DNA from: Hyphomicrobiales bacterium
GTDB taxonomy: Bacteria > Pseudomonadota > Alphaproteobacteria > Rhizobiales > Rhizobiaceae
Assembly: GCA_900468285.1 (NCBI GenBank)
Contig: UBTF01000014.1
Coordinates: 154,059 to 218,058, forward strand
Reading direction: 5' to 3'
DNA: 64,000 bases
How positions within the stretch are numbered: position 1 is the first letter of the stretch; every line of letters begins with the position of its first letter. Below are positions 1-8,640 of this stretch, piece by piece. Both the position numbers and the translations under genes were made by a program. The notes below the pieces were generated by a model. The model saw only the letters and a program-made list of their open reading frames with translations. It did not search any database and was not told the DNA's origin.

Positions 1-363
1 TAGGAACAATCCACACGGGATTGACGCTTGGACCTTGCAGGATGATTTCGGATCAAGACGGTGATGTTACATTTGAAGCGAAACGATTGTTTCTGTCGCT
101 GCGGGGCATAGCGCCGATCATAAGCACTGGTTCGTGCTTGATGTCTCCTGCTTGCTCGCGAACAAAGCTGGCGTGGCAACTCTCCCAATACAAATGAAAG
201 ACGATCACCTGTCGGTGAAACACTGAAATGAACCTACCGTTTCAAAAAGAGGCCGTGGCGACGGCTGACGCAGACGTGACAGAAGACACTCGTGTCCGCC
301 GCGCTACCCCGGCTCTGTCCGGATGAAAAATTCGAAGTAGTATCTGAGATTTGGAGGGCGGAA
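1..363. other. Leading intergenic stretch, no gene seen
   Basis: No reading frame with a convincing start and ribosome binding site was found here. The only clear signal is the GGAGG ribosome binding site at about 352-356 that serves the next gene. The window may begin just after the end of an upstream gene that cannot be seen. Confidence 0.5.
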
Positions 364-753
364 ATGCCGACAAAGAAACTCCTGCCGGGGCTAGCAGCCC
401 TATGCCTGATTTCAAGTGGCGTAACAGCACAGAGCACGGACTGCGACAAGGCGGAAACGCAAGCAGAATTGCGGCAATGCGAGCAGGCCCGCTATCAGGA
501 CGCAGACCGGGCTTTGAACGCCCAATGGAGTCTCGCGCTGGCGAAGATTGCCAATGAGCCAGACATCGAGAAGGCGCTCCTTGATGCGCAACGAGCATGG
601 ATCAGCTTCCGTGATTTGCATTGCAAAGCCGTGGGCGTCCAGTCAGGCGGCGGAACACTCCAACCGGTCGTCGTGGCCAGCTGCCTGGCGGATGTAACTG
701 ATAATCGTGTCGAAGAGCTCAAAGCCTTTGCAGCCTCTCCAGAGGACAACTGA
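364..753 (+). CDS. LprI-like (DUF1311) secreted protein of urease-cluster type
   Basis: This 129-residue protein starts with a signal peptide (MPTKKLLPGLAALCLISSG..., cut near residue 22), so it is probably periplasmic. The mature part has the DUF1311/LprI layout: paired cysteines, an 'RQCEQARYQDADRALNAQW' type segment and a 'QRAWISFRDLHC' segment. LprI proteins are lysozyme inhibitors in some bacteria, but in rhizobia members of this family sit inside urease operons with unknown function. The ATG at 364 was chosen over an upstream in-frame start because GGAGG lies 8 bases before it and the signal peptide begins there. Only 2 bases separate its stop from the next gene, so the two are an operon. 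Confidence 0.8.
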   Translation: MPTKKLLPGLAALCLISSGVTAQSTDCDKAETQAELRQCEQARYQDADRALNAQWSLALAKIANEPDIEKALLDAQRAWISFRDLHCKAVGVQSGGGTLQPVVVASCLADVTDNRVEELKAFAASPEDN

Positions 754-755
754 AT

Positions 756-1364
756 ATGCGGCACGACATCATGATTGTTGGTAATGGTGAAATTGGCGAA
801 AATGGCCGCGTGGCCGCCGCCAAGGCCGACTTCGTCATTCGGTTCAACGAGTGCCGCTCCTACGCGTCCAGTTCCTGTCGCACCGACGTCATTGCCGTTT
901 GCAATACAGGCAGACCTGGCAAGCGGATGGCAGAAGCTGATGAATGGCGCAATCTGCCTGCGGTCAGAGATACCGTTGAGATATGGAGCGCACGCGATCC
1001 GGCGCTATTTCGTGAGATGCGGGAGCCGCTAGCACAGACTTACCCGGAACTTGATGATTTCTGCGACGACTACACAGACGCCTTCGACAGGTTTTGCAAG
1101 ATGTCCGGCAAGCAACATGTCGTCATCGACAGAGCAATTCACGCATTTGCAGACGACGCGATCTCAGCCTTAGCGCCTCCTTCCTATGTCGTCCCGAGTA
1201 CGGGGTTGATAGCCATAGTCGAGACGCTCAGAAGATTCCCGTCTGCGGATATTGCGCTAACCGGATTTAATCATACCGGATGGGCCGGACACCCGTTTTC
1301 AGCAGAGAGGCAGATTGTCGATCAATATGTCGCCGCAGGGTCGTTGACCCGTTACGATGCTTGA
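756..1364 (+). CDS. Urease-operon accessory-type protein (glycosyltransferase-29-like fold)
   Basis: This 202-residue protein opens with a Rossmann-like segment 'DIMIVGNGEIGENG' and 'FVIRFNECRSY', and has a late 'VPSTGLIAIVETLRRFP' segment followed by 'ALTGFNHTGW'. These resemble sialyltransferase-like (GT29) motifs: a nucleotide loop, an RFN motif and an S/STG motif. From memory, rhizobial genomes carry this family as 'urease operon accessory protein' next to a DUF1311 gene, the same order as here. The biochemical role is not known. It is translated 2 bases after the DUF1311 gene. No ureA/B/C/D/E/F/G is visible downstream, so this is either a detached piece of a urease cluster or its end, with the urease genes left of the window. 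Confidence 0.65.
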   Translation: MRHDIMIVGNGEIGENGRVAAAKADFVIRFNECRSYASSSCRTDVIAVCNTGRPGKRMAEADEWRNLPAVRDTVEIWSARDPALFREMREPLAQTYPELDDFCDDYTDAFDRFCKMSGKQHVVIDRAIHAFADDAISALAPPSYVVPSTGLIAIVETLRRFPSADIALTGFNHTGWAGHPFSAERQIVDQYVAAGSLTRYDA

Positions 1365-1377
1365 TCAGGGTGATCAA
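1361..1377. terminator. Small hairpin after the urease-accessory pair
   Basis: TTGATCA-GGG-TGATCAA is a perfect 7-bp inverted repeat that overlaps the stop codon of the preceding gene. No T-run follows on the + strand, so termination is uncertain. It could also be a protein binding site. Confidence 0.3.
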
Positions 1378-1457
1378 AAACCGATCCGCTAAAAGTTCAG
1401 AAATGCCATCAACGCGTCGGTTAAAGCGTGCAAGTTGATGGCGTTTCATTTGATCGG

Positions 1458-2372
1458 CTAACACTTTATTCTGTTAGCAAGCGAGCCTATCCCCTCAATT
1501 TCAAGCTGGACCAGATCCCCCTTTTTCGGGAAACGGCCCAGCTCAAGTCCGGAGCAGCCCGGCAAGCACCCTGTGGCCAGAATTTCGCCGGGATACAAGG
1601 TCTCACCCATGGCCGCATAGCGCACCATTTCCCAAGGCTCATACATGGCACCGGCGGTCTGCCCCTCGCACCAGATCTCGCCGTTGACACGGACTCTGCC
1701 CTGGAGCTTGCTGAACTGTGACAACACGTCGTCGCTCGTCACGACAATCGCGCTCATACTACCCGCAAATGTTTTGGCTTTGACCACGCCGCCAAAAGTC
1801 CCTCGTCTAGTATCGTCCCACTGGGTGTCGCGCGCACTCCAGTCATTGATGATGCATAGACCGCCGATCGCGGACTGAGCCTCTTCTGGAGAACAATCGC
1901 GTATTTGTTTCGAAATTATGAGGCCGATTTCCAGTTCGAAATCGAGGACTGTAGAAAATGGTGGCCATTCCAGTTCGTCCTGATCAGCAATCAGAGAGCG
2001 CCCATTGCCCATATAATACTGGGGGTAGCGATAGTAGTTGGCGCGCGGACGCATCGGCGCCAACACGTTTCCCGTCACCTTCTCATACGCGGCGGCAAGG
2101 GTCTGAAGCGACCCGGAACCAAACTTCGAAACCATGCCTTTGGCCGCCTTGATCATATGCTCTTCCCACAGAGCGAATGACCGCAAGGTGCTCGGCACAA
2201 ACGGGAGGCCATCGGGTGTCGAACTTTGTTCGCCGAAGAACTGGCGAAGTTCGCCAGAACCAATTGACAGCAGAGAGACGACATCACTGAAGAGTGGGTG
2301 GTTCAAATGCCGCCAGGTATTTTGCTCCTCGTCAAAACCTACGGTGCGGGCCTGACTTAAACCCAATTTCAT
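1458..2372 (-). CDS. Fumarylacetoacetate hydrolase (FAH) family protein
   Basis: This 304-residue enzyme carries the FAH C-terminal domain: 'LDFELEIGLIISK' gives the E-x-E metal ligands, and 'CIINDWSARDTQ' and 'KAKTFAGSM' line the active site. FAH-family members hydrolyse or decarboxylate ring-fission products of aromatic catabolism, or act as fumarylpyruvate/acylpyruvate hydrolases; the exact substrate cannot be read from sequence. The ATG is preceded by AAGGA at a spacing of 7. The protein is full length for the family with an N-terminal extension. It lies downstream of a flavin monooxygenase and a GMC oxidoreductase on the same strand and about 6.6 kb from LigAB-type dioxygenase genes, which fits an aromatic breakdown role (inference). 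Confidence 0.85.
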   Translation of the reverse strand: MKLGLSQARTVGFDEEQNTWRHLNHPLFSDVVSLLSIGSGELRQFFGEQSSTPDGLPFVPSTLRSFALWEEHMIKAAKGMVSKFGSGSLQTLAAAYEKVTGNVLAPMRPRANYYRYPQYYMGNGRSLIADQDELEWPPFSTVLDFELEIGLIISKQIRDCSPEEAQSAIGGLCIINDWSARDTQWDDTRRGTFGGVVKAKTFAGSMSAIVVTSDDVLSQFSKLQGRVRVNGEIWCEGQTAGAMYEPWEMVRYAAMGETLYPGEILATGCLPGCSGLELGRFPKKGDLVQLEIEGIGSLANRIKC

Positions 2373-2478
2373 GCTGCAATCCTTCTTACATAAAACTCAA
2401 TGCGAAATCCGATGGCGAGCTTGCCATGCTGTGCGGTGTGGTCGGCAGTGCTCCAAAACAGCCTAATCGGCCAGGCGC

Positions 2479-2814
2479 TTAATGAGAGCAAAGCAGGAAA
2501 TGCACTATTGCAACCAAACTCAGGAGTGAGATCGCCATAACGCCCCGTCGCAACAGCTTTTCGGTCTCGTCCAGACCTTTGTCCCCAGGGCTTGCATACT
2601 GATCATTTTCTTGCTGGCTGGACGTGCCTGAACTGCACTCCGGCGGCGGCTCGACCGCAGCGACCCAAGCCAAACGTGAGCTTGCTTGGAGCAAACATCC
2701 GCTCCGTGTCGTGTCCTTCATTGGACGCTGGGTACGTTTGCTGCTCAGGCGTCCCACTGAGATCTCAAGGCGAGTTGGCTGCCCGCCGTCGGTATGCTCC
2801 TCAGGGTGTTTCAT
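2479..2814 (-). CDS. Small tail-anchored membrane protein, unknown function
   Basis: This 111-residue protein has a polar, low-complexity N-terminal part and one C-terminal membrane segment (about residues 90-110, 'GVMAISLLSLVAIVHFLL'). The ATG is preceded by AAAAGGAGAT, an excellent ribosome binding site at good spacing, which is the main support for a real gene. The tail resembles the end of another small protein in this window (17276-17653): both have 'G[VL]DE', then a Gly-Val, then a helix ending in I/V-H-F. No family is recognised. It lies between the FAH hydrolase and the flavin monooxygenase genes on the same strand, with gaps of about 100 bases. Confidence 0.6.
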   Translation of the reverse strand: MKHPEEHTDGGQPTRLEISVGRLSSKRTQRPMKDTTRSGCLLQASSRLAWVAAVEPPPECSSGTSSQQENDQYASPGDKGLDETEKLLRRGVMAISLLSLVAIVHFLLCSH

Positions 2815-2929
2815 ACCGAGATCTCCTTTTACTGAGACATCAGAATCTCAGCGTCAGATTTCACGGCGATTACGATTTGTCATCCGTTTCTTAAACACGA
2901 AACAATTACCCCCTGTCGAAGGCTTCCGC

Positions 2930-4033
2930 CTAGATGAGGGGCTTTCTCAGCGTCCCATAAGACCGCGTGTAAAGCCTGTCGCCCAAGTTTCTCAGCACGA
3001 GGTTCCTGACAGTGGGCGGCAGGTTGCGAACCTTGTCACGAACACGAGACTGTTTTCGGACCCATGCCACACGGTCACGACGCTGTGCCACGAACGCCCG
3101 GTTTATCACCGCAGTGGACGCGTATCTTGAAATCAGGTCAGCCAGCACCAGCGCGTCTTCCAGTGCCATGCCCGCTCCCTGCGCCATGCTGGGAGAACAG
3201 GCGTGCGCAGCGTCGCCCATGAGAACAAGACCATGTTTGTTGCGATTGTGTTCGGGAACCTCCCGTAGCTCCCCAAAGTGAATTTCGGTCGGACTATTCA
3301 ACTGGCCAACAAGTTCCCCCAGCGGAGATTGAAACTCTGCAAACAGGTCCCGAAGACCGAGGACGGTATTGTTTCGGACATCGGCTGTGCGACAATCCGC
3401 ATATAAATAGACCTTTGTCTCGCTAAGGGGAATGGCGAGAAGCGTACGTCCACGGCCGAGCATGGCGGTCCATGTGCCAATACCGGTCGTATTGTCCACA
3501 ACCGTTCTCCAACAGGTGATGCCGAGAGGGCGAGGCTGAATGTTGAACGCGGCGTTGCGTAGACGTGAATGGATCCCGTCTGCGGCAATAACCAGATCAC
3601 ATGACTGGGACGAGCCGTCGGAATACAAGGCGCGGACGCCCGACATCGTGTTTTCTACATCCACGACTGCCTTTCCGTAGGAAATACCGGTGTTATCTAA
3701 CGAAGACAGCAAAGACTGGACAAGAAGCGATCTTGGCATAGCAAGACAGGGACCGCACTCCGACCAGAACTCCTGGGACTCTGTTTCATGGATCAGCTGG
3801 CCGTTGCTCGCGAAGATCAATTGTTTTTCGATCGGGTATGCGTTGGGCTCGATCGCTTCGAGAACGCCAAGCTGGCGCAATGCCCTTGTCGCGTTTCCCA
3901 ACAGGAATATACCCATGCCGCCGGAACTGGACGCCTCCGATTGCTCAACGATATGGCATTGGTGCCCTTTCAGCTCCAGCGCTTTGGCGACAGAAAGGCC
4001 AGCAATGCCGGCACCGGCAACGATGATTTTCAT
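2930..4033 (-). CDS. FAD-dependent monooxygenase, salicylate-hydroxylase-like
   Basis: This 367-residue class A flavoprotein monooxygenase shows all three signatures: the dinucleotide fold at residues 4-20 ('VAGAGIAGLS'), the 'DLVIAADGIHSR' DG motif near the middle, and 'GLVLMGDAAHACSPSMAQG' (GD motif) near residue 275. Such enzymes hydroxylate aromatic rings with NAD(P)H and O2. The reading frame stays open upstream to 4225, but that would overlap the neighbouring GMC gene. The ATG at 4033 begins exactly where the FAD fold starts and has AGGGAA upstream. The GMC gene ends 129 bases upstream on the same strand. The likely substrate is a phenolic acid, but this is inferred from context only. 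Confidence 0.85.
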   Translation of the reverse strand: MKIIVAGAGIAGLSVAKALELKGHQCHIVEQSEASSSGGMGIFLLGNATRALRQLGVLEAIEPNAYPIEKQLIFASNGQLIHETESQEFWSECGPCLAMPRSLLVQSLLSSLDNTGISYGKAVVDVENTMSGVRALYSDGSSQSCDLVIAADGIHSRLRNAAFNIQPRPLGITCWRTVVDNTTGIGTWTAMLGRGRTLLAIPLSETKVYLYADCRTADVRNNTVLGLRDLFAEFQSPLGELVGQLNSPTEIHFGELREVPEHNRNKHGLVLMGDAAHACSPSMAQGAGMALEDALVLADLISRYASTAVINRAFVAQRRDRVAWVRKQSRVRDKVRNLPPTVRNLVLRNLGDRLYTRSYGTLRKPLI

Positions 4034-4161
4034 AGGAAATATTCCCTGTAATATGCGCGACCTTGGTGAGCTTGCTGCGATGCGCGTGAGCTCTGACGCA
4101 AGTGCCTCCCAGAGAGAGGCCTGGCAATCGATCGCCACCTTCCTGAAGGCAGACTTATGGT

Positions 4162-5775
4162 TCAGCTCTGAATGCCATGGTCTGCCTTGAGCATATCTGC
4201 GGCGCGCTCCCCAATGACGACGCAAGGAGCCATCAGATTTCCGACTGGTATTTTGGGCATGATCGATGCATCTGCGATCCGCAGGTTTTCAACCCCGTAG
4301 ACCCGCAGTCGAGCGTCTACAACAGACATCTTGTCGCGACCCATTTTAGCGGTGCAGGACTGATGCCAGTAGGTGACCGCCGAGTTGCGAATGAAGTCCT
4401 CCATACTACTGCGGGTCCTCTCAAGCGGAAGAACCTCCCGCTTGACCAGTGGCCGTAAAAGATCGCTATTCCCAAGCTCTCTACACAATTCGATTGTTCG
4501 AAATGCTGTCTCCAGGTCCTCGGGCTCACTCAATGAGTTGGGCGCAATGACGACCGGGTCCTGCGGGCGCGGGCCCGACAACCTTACACGTCCACGACTT
4601 TTGGGCTGTGCAAGCCCTGCAAACATCGTCCAGCCGTGCTCGGGCGCCTCCATGCCGACTTCCGGCGGCGGCGGTACGGCAAACTCCAGTTGGCATTGTA
4701 CCATGTCAGGCGCGGCCAGATTGGCATCACTCTTGGCATAAAGCACCGCTTCACATCCGCCACCGCCGACCTGTTGGGGCTTCACATATTCCCAGGTACA
4801 ACCGAAGGCGATGTGATCCTGATGGTTTTCGCCTACACCCGGCAGATCCTGAACAACCGGAATTCCATGGTGCTGAAGCTCTTTTGCCGGTCCAACGCCA
4901 GACTGCATCAGAACTTTTGGCGTATGAACAGCTCCCAAAGACAGGATGACTTCACGATCGGCGCCCAGACGCAACACCTTGCCGTCAATCACAGCTTCGA
5001 CGCCGACGGCCTTCTTGCCGGAGAAGATAACCCGGGTGACATGCGCGCCGGTCAGGACCGTAAGGTTCATCTTGTGCATACTCGGATAGGTGTAGGATCT
5101 AAATATCGATTGCCGTTTATTGTCACGGATCAGAAGATCGGCAATGGCCGCACCGCCATCCGTCTCCATCATTTCTCCATTGGGACTTTCGAATTTCCGG
5201 ATACCCATCTCATTGGCCGCTTCCACCGTCGCGTTTGCAAGGGGCTGCGGCGTATCCGATTGAGCAACATAGACGGGCCCGCCCACGCCACGACGAAGAG
5301 GATCGGCATCACCCTGCCAGTTCTCAATTCGCCGATAATAATCCAGAACGGACTCATATCCCCAGCCAGAATCGCCGGATTCCTCCGCAAAATGGTCCCA
5401 ATCGCTCTTGTGGCCTCGGGCCCAAACCATCACGTTTATGCTCGATCCTCCACCAAGGACTTTGCCCATGTTGAGCGGCATCCGGCGGCCATTGAGATAA
5501 GGCGATGGTTCTCCTTGGAAAGCCCAATCATGTGCCGAGCCCAGATTAAGCGGCCACTGCGCCGGATTGGAGATCGAAGGGGCCGTATCATCTCCACCCG
5601 CCTCAAGCAGCAGAACCTGCACGTTGCTGTCCTGCGCAAGGCGAGCAGCGACCACAGAACCACTCGAGCCGCCGCCGCATATAATGAAGTCAAAATGCGT
5701 TCGAAATTCACCCCGCTTATCAGCCGGGTTTACCCATATTTCGGAGTCGTGGTTGTTCTTGCTAGAATGTTCCAT
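4162..5775 (-). CDS. GMC family FAD oxidoreductase (choline-dehydrogenase-like)
   Basis: This 537-residue protein has the GMC fold: the FAD-binding 'FDFIICGGGSSGSVVAARLA' at about residues 28-47, 'LNMGKVLGGGSSINVMVWARG' (GMC signature 1), 'GAVHTPKVLMQSGVGP' (signature 2) and the catalytic His in 'WHQSCTAKMG' with a C-terminal 'PVGNLMAPCVVIGERAADM'. GMC enzymes oxidise alcohols; bacterial members include choline, aryl-alcohol and PEG dehydrogenases. The substrate is not predictable. The ATG has AAGG six bases upstream. An N-terminal extension of about 25 residues carries no signal peptide. It is upstream of the flavin monooxygenase and may be co-transcribed with it. Confidence 0.9.
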   Translation of the reverse strand: MEHSSKNNHDSEIWVNPADKRGEFRTHFDFIICGGGSSGSVVAARLAQDSNVQVLLLEAGGDDTAPSISNPAQWPLNLGSAHDWAFQGEPSPYLNGRRMPLNMGKVLGGGSSINVMVWARGHKSDWDHFAEESGDSGWGYESVLDYYRRIENWQGDADPLRRGVGGPVYVAQSDTPQPLANATVEAANEMGIRKFESPNGEMMETDGGAAIADLLIRDNKRQSIFRSYTYPSMHKMNLTVLTGAHVTRVIFSGKKAVGVEAVIDGKVLRLGADREVILSLGAVHTPKVLMQSGVGPAKELQHHGIPVVQDLPGVGENHQDHIAFGCTWEYVKPQQVGGGGCEAVLYAKSDANLAAPDMVQCQLEFAVPPPPEVGMEAPEHGWTMFAGLAQPKSRGRVRLSGPRPQDPVVIAPNSLSEPEDLETAFRTIELCRELGNSDLLRPLVKREVLPLERTRSSMEDFIRNSAVTYWHQSCTAKMGRDKMSVVDARLRVYGVENLRIADASIMPKIPVGNLMAPCVVIGERAADMLKADHGIQS

Positions 5776-5962
5776 GTTTCACCTTGCAGGTTGGGGTACT
5801 CCGCATCGCTTGGAAAGCAAGGAGTGGGGCGGACATAGCGGCGGCCTGTCAGGCGCAGATTTCATGCCGCGGGCTTCCGATGTCATTTGTAATGGGGAGG
5901 TATCGCCGGACATTACGCCGGTCTGGCAGGCGACAGCGCGCCGCCTGCCAGGTTTTGCATGT

Positions 5963-6742
5963 TCAGTTTGCAGGCTTGTCAATGCTCTCGGCGGCCGCAT
6001 GAATCGTGTCGGCAACCACCTTCGCTTGGGTCTTGAAAAGCGCGTGGCTTGCCGAAACCTTGGTGACCTTGGCGCCGATCCGGTCCGCCATATGGAGAAG
6101 CATCGCCTGATCGAAAGCCTTGTCTTCGGTGGCGATCACAGCCCAGCTTGGCTTTGTGCGCCAGGCGGCGTTCTTGAGTTTCGTTGCGAAGGAAGACATG
6201 TTGATGGGTACCTGGGAGTCGCGCATGAATGCAGCATCGGCATCGCTGACATCATTGGCAAATCCGACCTTGAACTTGCTGGCTTCAACGAACCCGTAGC
6301 CATCCTTTCCAATATCCAGGACGAACTCGGAGGCGGGCGCAAAGCCCTCATATTGTTGAGCCGTGGTCTCTCCAGCATCCGGCGAGAGCGCTGAGACATA
6401 GACAAGCCCTGCGACCTTGGGATGGACGCCTGCTTCCGTAATAACCGTGCCGCCCCAGGAATGGCCGACGAGTATGGTTGGGCCGCTTGTCCGGTCAAGC
6501 GCGCGATTGGTGGCGGCGACATCATCATCGAGAGACGTCAGCGGATTCTGCACGATCGTCACGTTGTAGCCGCGTTTCGTCAGTTCGTCGTAGACGCCGC
6601 GCCAGCCGGCACCATCGGCAAAGGCGCCATGCACAAGAACAACATTTTTGACTGGCTGGGCCTGGGCCGTCACGGGCGTGAGCGCTGCAATAGCCAGCGC
6701 AGCCGAACCAGCGAGAGAGAGAGTAAGGTGAGCGAAATCCAT
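5963..6742 (-). CDS. Secreted alpha/beta hydrolase
   Basis: This 259-residue protein begins with a signal peptide (hydrophobic stretch to about residue 28, ending '...TAQAQ'), followed by an alpha/beta-hydrolase domain: 'VVLVHGAFADGAGW' oxyanion loop, nucleophile elbow 'VGHSWGGTV' (Ser about 94), and a late 'SHALFKTQAK' His. It belongs to the EstC/salicylate-esterase-like group of small hydrolases often annotated simply as alpha/beta hydrolase. The ATG follows AGGAACAAAGTC. It may cleave an ester outside the cytoplasm, such as a plant phenolic ester (inference). The gap of about 190 bases to the GMC gene suggests a separate transcript. Confidence 0.85.
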   Translation of the reverse strand: MDFAHLTLSLAGSAALAIAALTPVTAQAQPVKNVVLVHGAFADGAGWRGVYDELTKRGYNVTIVQNPLTSLDDDVAATNRALDRTSGPTILVGHSWGGTVITEAGVHPKVAGLVYVSALSPDAGETTAQQYEGFAPASEFVLDIGKDGYGFVEASKFKVGFANDVSDADAAFMRDSQVPINMSSFATKLKNAAWRTKPSWAVIATEDKAFDQAMLLHMADRIGAKVTKVSASHALFKTQAKVVADTIHAAAESIDKPAN

Positions 6743-7098
6743 GACTTTGTTCCTATGCGTTTGAGGTCTCTACGGTTTTTGGATCGTCTCCTCTCCGGAC
6801 AACGGAAGGACCGTTGTCCGGCATCGGGAGGCATGTGCCGTGGGCTCCAGGAGGCAACAGAGCCGTTGTTCAGCACGAGTAAGATGACAGGACGGACCGG
6901 TAGCGCCCATTGAACGTGCGTATCGATGGCTCATCCGTTGGTATGATACCAATGAACCTTTTCGTTCGACTGGCGTGATGGCCCCCGACTTGTAAGCGGA
7001 AATCGAGGGACGGATCGCGCGGAGGCACCTTCGATTACCGCGAAAGTTTGCGGAGCATGGCCAATGCATTTGCTAAAGGTCGGAGCACCTTAGGCCCA
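6743..7098. other. Intergenic stretch, no supported gene
   Basis: About 355 bases lie between the secreted hydrolase promoter side and a small minus-strand gene. Reading frames here lack ribosome binding sites and recognisable sequence. The promoter of the hydrolase should lie in the first 100 bases. Confidence 0.4.
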
Positions 7099-7311
7099 TC
7101 ACTCAGATGGGTTGGGATGTTCCTTTTTCTCTTCAAAAGCCGTCAGCGGTTCATCGTCAGGAAGAGGATAATACGGGGAAAGATAGTACGCCGCTGATCC
7201 ACCTTCGACGAGATTCTTGAACAGATTGCTTGTTCGTGAGCAGGCGGATAGAAAAAAAGAGCGCAACCGCTTGCGCGGGAGATTCCGTTTTGGTGAAACA
7301 TGATGCGCCAT
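7099..7311 (-). CDS. Small basic protein, unknown function
   Basis: This 70-residue protein is basic at the N terminus (MAHHVSPKRNLPRKRLR) and acidic at the C terminus (DDEPLTAFEEKKEHPNPSE). The ATG at 7311 has AAGGACGG eight bases upstream, which favours it over an earlier in-frame start. There is no clear membrane segment and no family is recognised. It stands alone, divergent from the regulator at 7522. It could be spurious. Confidence 0.4.
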   Translation of the reverse strand: MAHHVSPKRNLPRKRLRSFFLSACSRTSNLFKNLVEGGSAAYYLSPYYPLPDDEPLTAFEEKKEHPNPSE

Positions 7312-7521
7312 GACCGTCCTTTCAGCTTTACCAATCTGGGTTTGGTCACAGCATGGACGGCTCGTGTTTCGGCATCGCATTTAATCCGAACAGAGCGGTG
7401 GCAAATGTAATATAGGCAGAACGACACCGAGAGTCACGGTTCTAACAGCCTGCCGATTCTAACACTTCTTGCATATCTTTCATTTTTTCCCATATATGTT
7501 GTCACATGGGTGGGTATTGAG

Positions 7522-8604
7522 ATGAAAGATATTCTGACGACTGCGAGTGCAGCAGAAATACTGGGCGTATCGGTGCGAACGGCGCAGCTATGGGTGGAAA
7601 GCGGCCAGTTGCCCTCGTGGAAAACGCCGGGTGGGCACCGAAGAATACCCCGTCAGGCTGTGCTGGATCTTGTAGAAGAAAGCAATACGGAGCAGGTCTC
7701 GATGGCGGCCAGAGCGGTCGTTGTCGCAGCGAAGGGGCGTGCAGAGGAATGGCGACTTGTGGGCCTCCCTGGCTCAGGTCTTCTTCTGGATGTGGTTGAG
7801 GATGTCGAGGCCGCGTTCAGGCTACTCGCAGTGACCCCTCCCATGCTGATCATTGTTGAGAATGCAGACGATGATGATCGCAGAAAATTCATTGCATCGG
7901 TGGGGAGCAATTTTCGGTTTAGACAGACCGGGCTTTTTAGCCTTGTCGACAAAGGTCCTGAGCGCCCGGTGGCTCGGGCGCATCACCGCGTACAGTTGAA
8001 AATGTCGGGCAGTGTCGCGGAACTGAGTTCAGCGATTATGGACTATTTGCGATCGACGATACCTGCCACGCCGAGATCCGCAGGCTTCCTGCCGCCCTGG
8101 AATGAAAGCGCGCGCCTGGAGGCCGTCCAACAATCCGATCTTCTGGGCTCGGCGCCGGACCCGAGTTTTGATCGTCTTGTTCGCCTCGCAGCTCACGCCG
8201 CCCGTACGCCCGTCGCAATGTTCACGCTGATTACGCGCGATACACAATGGTTCAAATCACGCATCGGGTTTGACGGAGAGACAACGCCGCGCGACTGGTC
8301 TTTCTGCAATCAGACACTTTTGGCGAACCAGTTCACGGTGATCGAAGATCTGTCCAAGGTCGAGAACTTCGTCCAGAACCCTGCTCTCGCGGAGCCATTC
8401 GGATTTCGTTTTTACGCCGGCGCGCCGGTCCGTGATCCTCAGGATTTCGCGCTCGGCTCAATATGCGTCATCGATGTCGTTCCCCGAAAGCTTAATAGCA
8501 GCGAACTAGAGGCGCTATCGACGATCGCAGAAGCGACGTCGAATCTCATCCGTGTCCGCATGCAGCAACGCGAAGAGCGCAATAAGCTTACATCGGGCAT
8601 CTAG
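7522..8604 (+). CDS. Excisionase/MerR-type DNA-binding protein with GAF domain
   Basis: This protein of about 360 residues joins two parts. Residues 5-55 are an excisionase-type helix-turn-helix ('TTASAAEILGVSVRTAQLWV...GHRRIPRQAV'). After a middle region without clear family, the last 160 or so residues form a GAF-like domain ('RLVRLAAHAARTPVAMFTLITRD...WFKSRIGFDG...FCNQTLL...FYAGAPVRDP...GSICVIDV'), the layout seen at the N terminus of many cyclic-di-GMP and kinase sensors. No output enzyme follows, so the protein probably couples a small-ligand or redox signal to DNA binding. A GTG four codons upstream (7510) is an alternative start; neither has a strong ribosome binding site. It converges on the LigA gene. 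Confidence 0.7.
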   Translation: MKDILTTASAAEILGVSVRTAQLWVESGQLPSWKTPGGHRRIPRQAVLDLVEESNTEQVSMAARAVVVAAKGRAEEWRLVGLPGSGLLLDVVEDVEAAFRLLAVTPPMLIIVENADDDDRRKFIASVGSNFRFRQTGLFSLVDKGPERPVARAHHRVQLKMSGSVAELSSAIMDYLRSTIPATPRSAGFLPPWNESARLEAVQQSDLLGSAPDPSFDRLVRLAAHAARTPVAMFTLITRDTQWFKSRIGFDGETTPRDWSFCNQTLLANQFTVIEDLSKVENFVQNPALAEPFGFRFYAGAPVRDPQDFALGSICVIDVVPRKLNSSELEALSTIAEATSNLIRVRMQQREERNKLTSGI

Positions 8605-8606
8605 AG

Positions 8607-8640
8607 CCGTCTGTCGCTCGGGTCATGTCGCGACAGACGG
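8607..8640. terminator. Hairpin shared by two convergent genes
   Basis: CCGTCTGTCGC and GCGACAGACGG form a perfect 11-bp stem with a 12-base loop. It begins 3 bases after the stop of the GAF regulator and includes the last codons of the LigA gene from the other strand. There is no T-run, so it may act as a two-way barrier or as an mRNA 3' stabiliser. Confidence 0.6.

Noticed and set aside
2394..2478. vir-box search upstream of the FAH gene
   Set aside because: No match above 9 of 14 positions, so VirG-like control of the FAH, flavin monooxygenase and GMC genes is not claimed.
4636..5838. 400-codon open frame on the plus strand
   Set aside because: It lies antisense to the GMC oxidoreductase, which has all its family motifs. 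The frame has no recognisable domain or ribosome binding site.
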